DNA from: Corythucha ciliata
Lineage: Eukaryota; Arthropoda; Insecta; Hemiptera; Tingidae
Assembly (NCBI GenBank): GCA_038030265.1
Contig: CM075939.1
Coordinates: 55,099,253 to 55,163,252, forward strand
Reading direction: 5' to 3'
Length of the DNA stretch: 64,000 nt
This document shows, in pieces, positions 44,010-56,100 of the stretch. Each line of letters starts with the position of its first letter. The first letter of the stretch is position 1. The position numbers and the translations under genes were made by a program. The notes below the pieces were generated by a model, which did no database searches, had not been told where the DNA came from, and saw only the letters and a program-made list of their open reading frames with translations.

Positions 44010-46201
44010 CAGTTGCGTAGGTAGGAATTTGTCCTGGGGGGGGGGGGATCAGACTGAAATCTTGGAAGGGTGAGGGGAGGGGGGGGTAATTTCACATTTT
44101 AGTCATCATTCCACCTAGCCAGCACACTCTTGAATCTGGACATTTTGCTGGCCTCATGATAGCCTCAATCTCTAAGTTAGGGGCGATTTTTGGACTCTAC
44201 CCGCAAATTAGCGCTTTTTCGGCCGAGTGTATCGTTCTTCTCAATTTCATCCGCAGATTAGCGGTTTTGCCCCACCCCCTCCCATAGCCATGAATTGGAG
44301 TATTTTCTCAACTTTAGCAGCAAAGTATCGTTTTTATCCCGTGAGTGATGTTTCTTAATTATCCACGAGTTTTGGCGTTTTCCTCAATTTTAGCAGCATA
44401 TTACCGATTTTTTAAATTTTTTTTTAACAGGAGAATAGCACTTTTCTCAGTTTTAGCTGGAAATCAACGTTTTTCTTAAGTGTTTTCCACAATATTAGCC
44501 GCAAAATAGGGGGACTTTTCATGAATTAGGATTTCTTTGGTTCACCATTCGCAATGCATGAGCGATTTTTCTCAGTTTACTCGTGAATTTGCGGTTTCTT
44601 CACCTATTGCCATAAATTGGCGCTTTTTTTCAATTTCAGCCTGAAAAGTTGCCCTCAGAATCCGCAAATTGGCGTATATTCCGTTTTTGGCGCAAATTAG
44701 ATTTTTTCTCAATTTTAACCGCGAATTAGCGCTTTTTCTAAATTGTAGCGGCGACGCGTCGTAGCGTTTCAAACCTGTGAATTAGCGAATTTTCTCAATT
44801 TCAGTCACAAATTGGCGTTTGGTGCAATTTTAGCTGTAAATTGGCGATTTTTTCCATTTTTAGCCGCGAATTAGCAATTTACTCAATTTTTAGGCTTAAA
44901 ATTAACCTTTCTCTTAATTTTTACCAGGCTGATTATTTTATTTTCTAAATATTACCCGCAAATAAGCGGGTTTTCTCATTTTACCACCGCATTAGCAATT
45001 TTTTATAACTTTTATAGGTATAGATTATTGCTTCACGGCAGTTCTAGCTGTGAATTAACCATGCATGAATTTGCCATTTTCCTAAATTTTAGTCTAAAAA
45101 ATGCCTTCAGAAGGTGCGAATTTAAATTATAAATGTAAATTTTTTGTTCAAACCAAAAAATTTACAACTATCCATCCATTTCTGTCAAAAAATCATCATT
45201 TTAAAATTATAAATTTCACGAGAATTAGTGATGTCTCTCAATTTTAGAAGCGAATTTTCGCTTTTTCTAAATTTTAGCAGCGTGGTAGCATTCACAACCC
45301 GAGAATTACCTACCGAGTTTTGTCAATTTTTGCCAAGAATTGGCGTTTGACTCAATTTAAGCTGCAAATTAGCCATTTTTTTCATTTATAACTGGGAATT
45401 AGCACTTTTCCCCAATTTGAACTGAAAATTGAGGTTTTTCTTAATTTTGGCTGTGCTATAATTGGTGATTTTTTCAATTTTTGCCGCGAATTAGTGATTT
45501 TCTTCATTTTGTATCCGCGTATTAACGTTTTTCCACAACTTTATATCTGCAAATTGCAAATTAGCGATTTTTCCCAATGTCAGCTGTGAAATATCGTTTT
45601 GTGAGAATTTTGCGGCCATCCTGCCTCCTATTCCCTTTTTCATACGCGAATGGGCGATTTAAGCCATTTCAGTTGTGAATTTGCCATTTTTGTCCAATTT
45701 AACCTGAAAGCGTCTTTTATTTGTCAATATTATAGCGTGTTTTCTCAACTTTGACTGCGAAGTTTGCCCAAATACAACACTTTTGCGTTGATTTCCACAA
45801 TTTTTTCGTAGAGTGGCCTCCATGTACCGCGAATCAGCGATTTTTTTCTTAATTTTAGTCTGGAAGTTGCATCGCGAGACTATGAATCAGCGCTTTTTAG
45901 CAGCTATAGCCACGAATATTACCGATTTTTGTCTGATAGAGGGTCCGGGGCGACCCTCTCCCCCGTACCTCGGTACACTACTACGTTGGGTCTGAAGTCC
46001 AAGGAAAAAGCTGGACGTACTCGGACCTTTTCGGGCTGCTTTAAGTCCAGAAAATCTGCTAAACCCAACTTCAACGTGAAACGCTAATTTTTGGATATTT
46101 TATGGGGCTCTTCGTTATGACAGTGCTGCTTCGTTCGTATACTTGTAGCTCGGAGGGGGGGGGGATCTATCCCCCATATCCCCCCCGTACCTACGCCCCT
46201 G
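44010..46201. mobile_element. 2.2-kb non-autonomous hAT with type-B array body
   Basis: GGCATAAA is duplicated at 44002-44009 and 46202-46209. The ends are CAGTTGCGTAGGTAGG and, inverted, CAGGGGCGTAGGTACGG. G runs lie inside both ends. About 44190-45910 is a reverse-orientation type-B array (CTCAATTTTAGCCGCGAAT). No open frame of interest. It is a clear example of a hAT carrying an array in place of a gene. Confidence 0.88.
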
Positions 46202-46209
46202 GGCATAAA

Positions 46210-47643
46210 GGAGCTTTTAACGAACGAGGCACGATGTTTGTGACACGAAACGAAGTCAAGTGCCATCAACGGTAGAGTTTGTAGTGCTATTATACGCCTC
46301 AGGATTGTACGCTTTTTGTTTTACGTTCGATCGTACAAAGCCTTTTTAAAGCCAATTAGGTTCATAATTAGTTAATTTAACGGTGCCGTAAAGTCTCCCA
46401 TTTGCCACACAACTTCATTTCAGAGAAATAAAAAAGATGAAACAAAAGAAGCGTGTAAGATAAAAGCGGGCTTCCCTCCCTCAATTCTTCTACCAACTCA
46501 CCAACATAATCAACTGACTTTGACCTTTTTGGGATATAATTTCCACGGTTTCACTCACGGTTCCTCTCACCCTTCACCCATCGTTCATCGTGCTTAAAGA
46601 CCTACTTTACACACGCCGTGCGGTAAAGAGTGAACTTTTTTAAACACTTCTTTAAGAATGATCTTAGGAATAGTAGATTATACGCCTAGGCAAGAAAGCG
46701 ATTTTTTGGAGGACGAGAGAAAAAATTGGACGGGCGAGACGTAGCCGAGCCTGGCCTTTTCTCAAGACCCCAAAATCACTTTTTTGACGCTGAAAAATGG
46801 GCTGATTTTTTTAGCCACGGCGATAAAGTTAGTGTTTTATCCCCTAGGCTCTAAAATAATCAGTTGTTTTAAAAAAAATAGTATCTTACATATAACGAGA
46901 CACCTAAAGTGCCATTTTACTTGCGAGTACTTAGTTAGGCTGGCGAGGCAAAGCCGAGTCGGCTAAATGAGTACGAGCAAGTGAATTGAGTTTTGCACGA
47001 TATTTTTCGCGTGACAAGCGAAATAACAGTATATTTCACTACAGTGGAGTTTTACCTGCAAGTTGTGTTTGGCTCACGAGGTGGGGCCGAGTGAGCTAAA
47101 AACAACTAGCAGGGTGAAAGCTCCTTCCTTACGAGTTGTGGATATTATTTTTCGCACGACCAACAGGTTTAATTGTCTTTCCTGCAAGTGTTCGGAGGCA
47201 AGGGTACGTTAATTGAATACAGACCTTTTTTTTATTTTCCTTCACTAGTGAGTGAAAACCTTCCTGTTTCCTTCGCTTACAGGGGGAAATGTTAAATTAT
47301 TGGCATTCTGCCTTACTTTCCTTCGCTAGTGAGTGAAAAAAAAAAAAAATACTTTTTTCAACTAGCTCATCTCTTCAAGCAAAAATCAACTTCCCTGTTG
47401 AGGTACCTGGCGAAGGGTAAGTATCACTTCCATCCCTGATCGTGCGAAAACCATATGTATAATTCGTGAAAGAAGAAGAAATGTGCGTGTTTCCTATGAT
47501 AATTTTACAGAAATACAATTTTTTTACATTGTTTTATGTCATTTTGTGCGTTGGGGGGGGATATGTCCACCCCTTGGATCCCTCACAGCCCGGAGGCCAA
47601 TAACGCAATAGCAATCTCGGCATGAAACAAGGTCGTTTCATTG
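46210..47643. other. Unannotated part of element W
   Basis: Words like GCGAGGCAAAGCCGAGTCGG recur at about 46736, 46945 and 47080 with different spacers, and TTCCTTCGCTAGTGAGTGAAA occurs near 47240 and 47325. A T/A-rich tract follows. I see no gene. Confidence 0.3.
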
Positions 47644-47645
47644 TA

Positions 47646-48125
47646 GTACGGTGCAATTAGGCCTAAACCCCAACATCCAAATTGAAAGTTTCCCTTCAAC
47701 GCTAAATTGCTCCTCACAACCCACATATTGATTGGTAAAAAGTTCCGCCATTTGGAGCTATGTGTTTGGGTGGGAGGGGGTAATAAGTTAGTAAATTCTT
47801 ATTTTGTTCCAGTATTTCTAATATATTTCGAAATCTATCAGGTTTAGCGTGAAAATGAGCATTTACAAAAATAATCTTCATCAAATTGCCCACAAGAATG
47901 ATCCCCGCGATAATCTTACTTAAGTGAACGGTTCGAGAGTTACGGCGAGTGTAGTAGTAAACATTTTTCGTATTTCGACGTTTTTTGTCGAAAAAACTGG
48001 CATAAGGAAACTTTTTGTTTTTTTACCAATCAATATGTGGGTTGTAAGGAACAATTTGGCGTTGAAGGGAAACTTTCACTTTGGATGTTGAGGTTGGGTC
48101 GTTTTTTTGACTAATTGCACCGTAC
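47646..48125. mobile_element. 480-bp MITE with ~110-bp inverted ends, TA duplication
   Basis: The ends start GTACGGTGCAATTAG next to TA at 47644-47645 and 48126-48127. The inverted arms pair for about 110 bp (e.g. GAAAGTTTCCCTTCAACGC, CCACATATTGATTGGTAAAA). Long arms plus TA suggest Tc1/mariner-type mobilisation. Confidence 0.82.
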
Positions 48126-48244
48126 TATTGTTAAAATGTTCTGTATTCATAAATGAGCCATCATTTTACTTCCATGTTTCCTACGGGAATGGAAGTGTGG
48201 TGTTCGTGAAAAAAATCGAGTCCGAGCTGACATCACATTCATAA

Positions 48245-48830
48245 TGTACAACTTCAGAAAAGTTGAAAAAAGTGGTTTTTGGCATGCCGTCGGTCTGACG
48301 GTCTGTCGCTTTTTTTTCGATAAATTGCATGAAAATGAAAACCTGGCTACTTCTTAGTATGAGAAGCACAAATCTGACCTCTGTTTTGAGAAAAAATCAT
48401 TTATCGGACATGTTCTCCCTGTACTGAAATGTCGTTTTTGGATATAACTTCAGAACAAGTCATTCCAGAATTTTTTTGATATTTTTTTCGGATTCCTCGT
48501 GAAATTTCCTTACTAATTGACCACAATATTGCCGAAAATATGCAACTTTTTTTGTGGCCAAAATCGTCGTTTTTAGCGCAAAAGGACCAGTAGCCAAAAA
48601 TGACGGTCGAAATTGCAAAAAAGGCCTCTAGAGCCCCTTTGTATCTTAATTGCAAATATTTGTACAAAAAAAAACTGAGGTTAAGAGAAAATTGTGGGAG
48701 GTGATAGATTTGGCGTGACTGCGTTAAAAATTATTCGCCACAGATTTACATAGTAATCCAAATCTAGTTGTTTCTTTGCATGAAAAACGCGAGTATGACC
48801 TTTGTTTTGAAGGAAAATCATTTTCCAGGC
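48245..48830 (+). repeat. Repeat V, copy 2
   Basis: Second copy of 39590-40200, with the same internal order and AGTTGAAAAAAGTGG near its start. Just upstream, TTTTACTTCCATGTTTCC (about 48170) resembles words at 23573 and 62858. Confidence 0.65.
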
Positions 48831-49479
48831 CTGTTCTTCCCGTAGCGGAATAACAGTTTCGGTATGAAACTCGAAACAATTGGTCCTGGAATTTTGTAAC
48901 TATTTTGTTAAGATTTCTCGTTCAATTTCCATGCGAATTGACTACAAAGTGGCCGAAAACAAACCTCTTTCACTCCCATGTTACTCACGGGCATTTTTTT
49001 GCCATCTTTTATGTGTAGGTCAGAAGTGTTCGAGAAAAAAAATGCGAACTCTGAAAAGCTCGTACAATTTTTTGGCAGCCCAAAAACCAAAATTATTGAG
49101 CACTTCTTTTAGTTTCTTCTAAATATCCCGAAAATGAGTTACTTTACAGGAAAATCTTCACTCACAAAACTTGTTGAGCAATAAATTTCTAACAAATTTT
49201 GTATGTAAAGTAGTTTTCCACGATGAATATGGAACGGGCTACAGCTTTTCGAAATTGTTGTTCCAAAATGGTCAAAGGACCTAAAATCACCTGTTTTCGA
49301 CTGAGTATTGCATTTTGGACTGTTTTCTATTTTTTGATTTTTTGGTATGAAAGAACGCAGACAATTTAATTTTCTTTCTTTTAATTCAGAGACCAGAAAT
49401 CTTGGTCTCGGTCTCGGTCTCGCTCCAGAAATGATGGTCTCGTCTCGGTCTCGGTCTCGACATTCGAGACCGATCACTA

Positions 49480-49700
49480 ATCCCGAAACTTATCTCTTTC
49501 TAGCATTTTTAAAGTAAAATGGAATGTAACCAACTCATTTGAAACTCAAAATTACTTTGTCAGGACTTGATGTAGATCAATCATTAATCAGGTACCAGAA
49601 ATCACAGAACAACAGTATTATGTACATACATATGTATATCTTACAGGCAAGTGTATAACTTGGGCTCTATACAATAAAATCCCGGCTTATTTGGGCAGTG
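49480..49700 (+). repeat. Dispersed repeat Z, copy 1 right part
   Basis: Continues the Z copy after element W: CCCGAAACTTATC, TCTAGCATTTTTAAAGTAAA and GTATAACTTGGGCT match the reverse complement of about 51510-51350. Confidence 0.8.
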
Positions 49701-49702
49701 TA

Positions 49703-50305
49703 TACAGGGTGTTAACGTTAAGGTCGCACCACCGGCCAGCGTTCGATTCTGCAACTCATTTGCGGCAAAAGTTGTCCTCTGCAAAAAAAAAAAATTTCAC
49801 CCCGCACGAAGTCCGACTTTTTTCACTTTTAAGATTTTTTTTCGTGTTATAGACATTGCGTTACTAAAACGACTGTAACTCGCTTATTTCTGGCCGAAAA
49901 TCAAATCTGAATACACCGTTGGAAAGAGCGTTACATTTACTACCTTCCCAGTGCAAAATATTATTTTAAATGTAGCATTCAGGGGACGAAAAATGAGCCC
50001 GAGTAGTGAGAAATGTGAGAAATTACGAAAGTTTGCGGAATTTTCAAACGTTTCAAACTCCGACTGAATCTGTCGGTTAATCGTACACTGTAATCTTGAA
50101 AGTTGGTGTAGAACAACAGCTTTCTTTAGGTCTAGTCATTTTTTTAATTAAAAAATCGAATAGGTGAGAAAACCGCGTGTAAAAGTGAAAAAAGTCGAAC
50201 TTCGTGCGGGGTGAAATTTTTTTTTTGCAGAGGACAAATTTTGTCGCAAATGAGTTGCAGAATCGAACCCTGGCCGTGTTGCGACCTTAACGTTAGCACC
50301 CTGTA
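49703..50305. mobile_element. 603-bp MITE with ~135-bp inverted ends, TA duplication
   Basis: The ends TACAGGGTGTTAACGTTAAG and, inverted, TACAGGGTGCTAACGTTAAG sit next to TA on both sides (49701-49702, 50306-50307). The arms pair for about 135 bp, including CGATTCTGCAACTCATTTGC and TTTCACCCCGCACGAAG. The terminus is mariner-like. No transposase. Confidence 0.88.
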
Positions 50306-51349
50306 TAATTCACTCACATTCATCAAATGACCCGGTCATTTCATAGAAATGCAATTGGGCAATGTGTAGAATTTTAAATCCTTCATTTCGCCGTGCGTAA
50401 TCTTTGCCCACTATTTCTTCTTCTCATCACTGGCCAACGGTGCAAGCGGTGTACTTCCATAAGATTGCGTGGCAAACTTGAACTATACTGAGAATGACAA
50501 CTCTGTTTGACTGCACACAGTAGGGAATAACGTGATTTCCTAGTAAATAACGTTATTTCCAGAAGAGTTCAGAGTTTTATGTACCTAAAAACATTTCCTA
50601 GGCATTCACGTTAATCACCGTAGCTGTCTAATTCACGTGAATGACTGTCGTGTATTCCGTACAGAATGATGCCGAGTTAAACAACATTGACCGACCGAGT
50701 TAGGCATTAACGTCAATAATGGAATTAACGTTATTCACTGAGGGATTCAGGTAATTGCGTGATTCCCTGATTCACAACATTTCTGGTAAGAGTAATACAA
50801 GAACGGTATTACTATAAATGCCCATAAGTTAGTCCCCCCAACCATGGACCGGATGGGCTCGTAAGATCTGCCTGAGCGTAGTTGACATAAGCTCTGGCAT
50901 GGCAGGCGAATTTGAAACTTCGAGATCCGATTAAGAATTAAATTTTTTGCAGCATTGGTCCTATAACAATTTTCATTCAGAGCAGACATTTTAGGGCGGT
51001 GGAAGTTGAGGGTTGTCAACTTTTAACGAAGATGGTAAAAATTGCAAATGGTTGACTTGCGATTGCCACTTAATGTTTAAATTCAGCATTGCCCAAAATC
51101 GCTAGTGGGCGTTCTACATATAAAATACACGGGACAATTGAAAATTGTGAGTGACACACTGCCCAAATAGGCCGGGCACTGTATAGAAGGCCTTGGACAT
51201 TTTATTTAGATTATTGCACCCAATGTACTGTCCAGTCTCTCTTTCGACCTCAGATCTTTCAGCCACCAGAGCTACTCGGTCCTGGTCTCATCAGCCCGGC
51301 AAATGAGCCGAGCCGACGCCGATCCGAGCAATTTCATATATGTATAAAG
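50306..51349. repeat. Z-related fragment and unassigned sequence
   Basis: 50995-51080 (AGTTGAGGGTTGTCAACTTT) is a diverged second copy of the sequence at 57580-57660 in the same orientation. The rest (AACGTTATTTCC, TCACGTGAATG words at about 50530-50700) is short and unassigned. No gene seen. Confidence 0.45.
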
Positions 51350-52599
51350 CCCAAGTTATACACATATTTGCCTGTAAAATACATGTACAGATACATATAC
51401 TGTTGTTCTGTCATTTCTGGTCTATAATTATCAAAGTGAATTTGAGTCTCAGATGAGTTGATTACATTCCATTTTACTTTAAAAATGCTAGAAAGTGATA
51501 AGTTTCGGGATCAGGCGACGTCTCTTGCGTTGGGCTGCTTAGCAAAAATTTGGCACTACGATCTAATTTCGTTTAAATTCATAATTCAGCTATGGATTGA
51601 GAAAATTTCAAACACCATTCGATTAAGAATTAAATAGACGATTTCCACTCATGCGCTCTCCAGTCCTACTTCAACAGTTTTGCAACCCGCTTAGGCCAGG
51701 TTATGGGTTACTCTTGTCTTGTGCTGTGTAAAGTGAACTTATTTTCCTCTCATTCCCGTCAAACTAAAACCACATTTGCAGTTATTCAATTCTGCTTTTA
51801 TTCTTCAGCCTCCGTCTCACGAAACGTTCCGATGAAAACTCGTCGTTCCGGGGCAGGGGTGGGCAAAATACTTTGAAAATGTATTTAAATACAAAGCCCA
51901 AAATACTTTCAAAAATGTATTTTAAATACTGAAATACAAATACTTTTTGAAATGTATTTTGAACAAAATACAAATACAATTTAAAATACTTTTCAAAAAA
52001 TTCGATTTCGATGGCAAATAGTGCGAAAAATACGAAAAATAAATAATTCAAAAATATTAGGACCTTCAATAGACAAGTTTACAAATGTAGCTGCGCGAAA
52101 TGGCCCTGCTGCCGATGCGCAAAAAAAGTAGACAAGTTATCACCAAGTATTTAGTACCGAACCGGCGAGCACTTGGGGCTCGTGAGCTGAAAAGGAGGTG
52201 AGACCGACTGTAAAAGGAATGTCGGGGGGAGGGATAGCTCTGGGCCAGTTAGCTGAATTGCATTACAGCTGAATAACCCATACTTTCCCAATAATTTCCA
52301 CACTAAAGGCCTAATTACACCAACCGAGTAACTCGGCCGAGTGGCTAGGCCGAGTACTGGGCCGAGACCGGGCAGAGACGGCGGATGGCGGATTTAAAGG
52401 GGGGCTATAGGGACTTAGCCCGCCTAATTGGTCGTATTAGTCCCCCCAAGATGTTTATTTTCGAGCCCCTTTTCCAAAAACTGTCCAAACGCCGAAAATG
52501 GCAGCGTCTGTAGGGCGACATTGGCAGTGTTTCCAGAACGAAATTGACAGTTTTGATCGACGATATTGATAGTTTCCATTACTCTGATACAAAACTTCG

Positions 52600-53880
52600 T
52601 AATCAAGGTTTGGGATACTCGTTATGTTGGTCAAAATTGTCAGTTCCTGAGGAAAAATTGACAGTATTGTAAGTCGAAATTGACAGTTTCAAGTACGACA
52701 ATCACAGTTATGAATATTGAAATTGACAGTATCTATCTAGGGTGAAATTGGAAATCTCGAGGACGAAATTGACAGTTTATAGGATGAAATTATCAGTTTT
52801 AGGACGACATTGATAGTTTTGACAACGAAATTTACAATTTCCTGGACAAAATGGACAGTATCAGGAAGGAATTGACTGTTTCCCGAACAAATGCAAGTTG
52901 ATAGTTTCCAGGGCGAAATTGACAGTTTTGAATGATTCTTAAACGAAATTGACAGTTTTTAATGATTCTTAAACGAAATTGACAGTTTGTAGGACGAAAT
53001 TGGTAGTTTCAGGACGACACTGATAGGTTTAGCGGCGAAAGTGACTGTTTCTGGGACGAAATTTACAATACTAGGAAGAAATTGACAGTTTAAAAGACGA
53101 AATTAACAGTTTCCAGGATGAAATTCACGGTTTGAAGAACAAAATTGACAGTTTCCAGGACGAAATCTTCAGATTTGAACATTTACTTGACAATTTATAG
53201 GGCGAAATTGACAGTTTAGAACGACGAAATTGACAGTTTCTAGTACTCGACTGTTTCCGGTGAAGAAGCTTTAAAACCGTCAGTTTCAGAAATCCCTTGA
53301 CACAGTTTCTAGGAAGAAACTGGCAGATTCGAGGACGAAATTGACAGTTTGTAGGGCGAAATTGCGGCAGTTTTAGAATGATATCGGTATAGTATTGGCG
53401 ACGAAATTGACAGTTTTGAATAACGAAATTGACCTTCATAGGACAAAATTGACAGTGTTAGATCGATACTGATAGTTTCAACTAGAAATTTACAGTCCCC
53501 AGGACGAAATTGACAGTTTTTTGAGACAACATTGACTGTTATTTATGACGAAATAGACAGTTTCTCGGGTGATATTGACAGTTCCCAGACCGAAATTGAC
53601 AGTTTACAGGACGGAATTGTTTTGAGAGTTTTAGGAACTCGACTGTTTCAGGTGAAGGGGCCCAAAAGCCTCAAGTTGTGAGTCCGAATGGTCTGCTGCT
53701 GAATCCCGAAATGAAGTTTTGTGATCTGTTGTGTAGGAGGAAATTGACAGATTCCAAGTCAAGACTGTCAGTTTCTGGGGCAAAATTGAGAGTTTTTTAA
53801 ATACGAAATTATCAGTTTTAAGGACGATATTGACAGTTCGACCGAAACTGACAGTTGCCGAGGGAGGAATTAAGAAAATC
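52600..53880 (+). repeat. Type-C array (GAAATTGACAGTTT, 20-30 bp)
   Basis: Dozens of units on the pattern GACGAAATTGACAGTTTCCA, spaced about 20-30 bp, over 1.3 kb. Divergence is moderate and indels are common. Lies inside the 5.2-kb hAT. Confidence 0.85.
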
Positions 53881-53939
53881 CATACGGTCTGAAACCAGAA
53901 TTCTCGTCAGTGACTGAGTTTGCAATTGCGTGACTAGTC

Positions 53940-56100
53940 GTTTTGGTGATAGTTAGGGTACGAATCGTCAGTTCAGCCATTTTTAAGGCATGAATGCGGT
54001 CAATTTAGCCATTATTGGAACGCGAGTGGTCGTTTTCCAAGGCGCAAATCTGGCAGTATAGCCATTGTGGAGGTGGGGGGGGGGCGTGAATTGTCAATAC
54101 GATCAGCAGCCCGTTTTAGGGCTTGTCCAATCTGTTCTACCACTTTCAAGGGACGAATTGTCGTTGTCCCTGACGCTTTCCAAAGAGCGCGAATGACCAG
54201 TTTGACCATTTTTAGGCCGAAACTTTGAAGATTTAAATTTTTAAGGAGTTTGGTTATTTCAGAGCACGAATCGTCAGTTCAGTCATTTTCAATGGCCCGG
54301 AATTGATTTTTTGGCCTTTTCCAAGGTGCGAGTCGTCGTTTTAGGCATTTCCAAGGCACAATTCGTCGTTTTAGCCATTTTTAGGGCTTGAATAGTCCGT
54401 TTGACTATTTCCAGGGGACGAATCGTCCGTGAAGTCAATTTTAGGGTGCGAACGGTTAGTTTAGCAATTTATAAGGCATGAATCGCTATATTCACCATTT
54501 TTCGAATGGTTCGCACGAGAAAAAAATTGTTTTTGGCGCAGTGGAATCCGTGAAATTGCTTTTTTAGGTCCAACCAGCAGCAAGTCACATTAGACATTTT
54601 AATGGCATGAATCGTCAGTTAAGGCATTTCCAAGACGCAAACTATTAGTTCTGCTATTTGTAGGGCACAAATCGTCTGAATTTTTATCCATTTTCCATTC
54701 CATTTTTGCACTACAAATGGTAAGTTTCGCCATTTCACTGGCACGAATGAGCACATTTAGCCATTTTTAGGGCGTGATTTGCCAATAAAGCAATTTTATA
54801 GCAATTAATAGTTTCAAATCAAAAAGTTTATCCAGTCCATGAGGTGCATGTAGCTAACGCTGGTTGGTGGGTGGAGGGGGTTCGGTAAGGACGGCCCATG
54901 CTCGATGCGCAATCGCAAGTGGTCAGTTTATCGCTTGAAGGGTGCAAATAGCCCTGTTTTGCCAATTTTTGGGTGCCGATAGCCACTTTGAAGGCGCGAA
55001 TCGTCTGTTTAGCCTCTGTAGAGCACGAACGATCAGTTAGGCCATTTTTAGACCGTGAATGACTGGTACGAGTTGAGTATGCCATTTACAGGGCGTAAAT
55101 AGCCAGTTTTTAAGGCCAGGATCGTCAGCTTATAGACATTTTTAAGGCGTGAAGGCTCAGTATGGCTATTTCTGACGCGCGAATGGCCAATTTTGCCATT
55201 TTAAGGACATGAATCATCTGCTTAGGGATTTTAAAAGTGCGAATTTTGTCAGTTTAACCATTCATCATAGGCCGCATAGAGTCAGTTTTACCAATAATAA
55301 CCAGTTTGGAATAGCCAGTTTGCCATTTTAACGCTGCCAGTATTCCTAGGACATGAATCCGTCATTTTAGTCAATTTTATGCTGTTAAGAACTCAGTTTT
55401 GACATTTTCATTGCGTGAATTATTAGTTTAACCATTTAGAGAACGCAAACAGTCAGTTCTGCCATTTTTTTAAGGGTGCGAATAGTCCGTCACGCCATTT
55501 GTGGGATGCGAATGGTCAGCTTGCCATTTCTAGGGCGCAAATCCGTCAGTATAGTCATTTATAGAGAGTGAATAGCCAGTGTGATATTTTCAGAGCATGA
55601 ATAGTCAGTTTTTCAATTTTTAAGGTTCGTGAAGTCTGTTGGGTCATTTATAATAAGCGCGAAGTTTTGCTTTTTTAAGGACGCAATTAGTCCCGTCAAG
55701 CCAACGCCCTAATGGTCAGTTTGGGCATTCTTGACGCGCAAATGTTTGATTTTGGAATAATACTTAGGGCAGGACAGGAATACTCTGGTTAGGGATTTGC
55801 GGAGCGTGAATTGTTAGTTTGCCCATTTTTAGAGCGCGTTACGCCAGCTTGGCCACTTTTACAGCGGTATAATCGCTAGTTTTAGCCAATTGTAGCTAGT
55901 GAATGGAAGATTTTGTCAGTTTCATAGCGGGATTGACGATCTTTTCATGCATTTTCAGGGCTGCACGAACCGTCAGTCTAGCCACTTTTAGACCGCATGA
56001 AGTTCGTTGGGCTTTTTTTTAGAGCGGTAATTGCCAGTTTGGCCATTTTTAAGGCGTTTTAAGGTGGGAATAGGCAGTGAATTGTTAGCAAGCCATTTTT
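53940..56100 (-). repeat. Type-A array, 2.2 kb, reverse orientation
   Basis: Units like GGCGCGAATCGTCAGTTTAG plus CCATTTTTA repeat at about 30 bp. The same family occurs at 830-1011, 2645-3230 and 26390-26940. A weaker type-E segment (CCACGAAATTGG) follows at 56150-56570. Confidence 0.82.

Larger units (their letters stand above)
35949..49479. mobile_element. Element W: 13.5-kb hAT-like element with GAGACC words
   Basis: The left end TAGTGATGCACGAGACCGAG and right end (reverse complement TAGTGATCGGTCTCGAATG) are inverted. GAGACCGAGAC words crowd at least the right end. ATCCCGA is duplicated at 35942-35948 and 49480-49486. An uninterrupted copy of the target exists at about 51500-51520 on the minus strand, proving the borders. 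No transposase is recognisable inside; the length is largely nested material (hAT at 44010, type-B arrays, several MITEs, repeat V). Confidence 0.85.
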
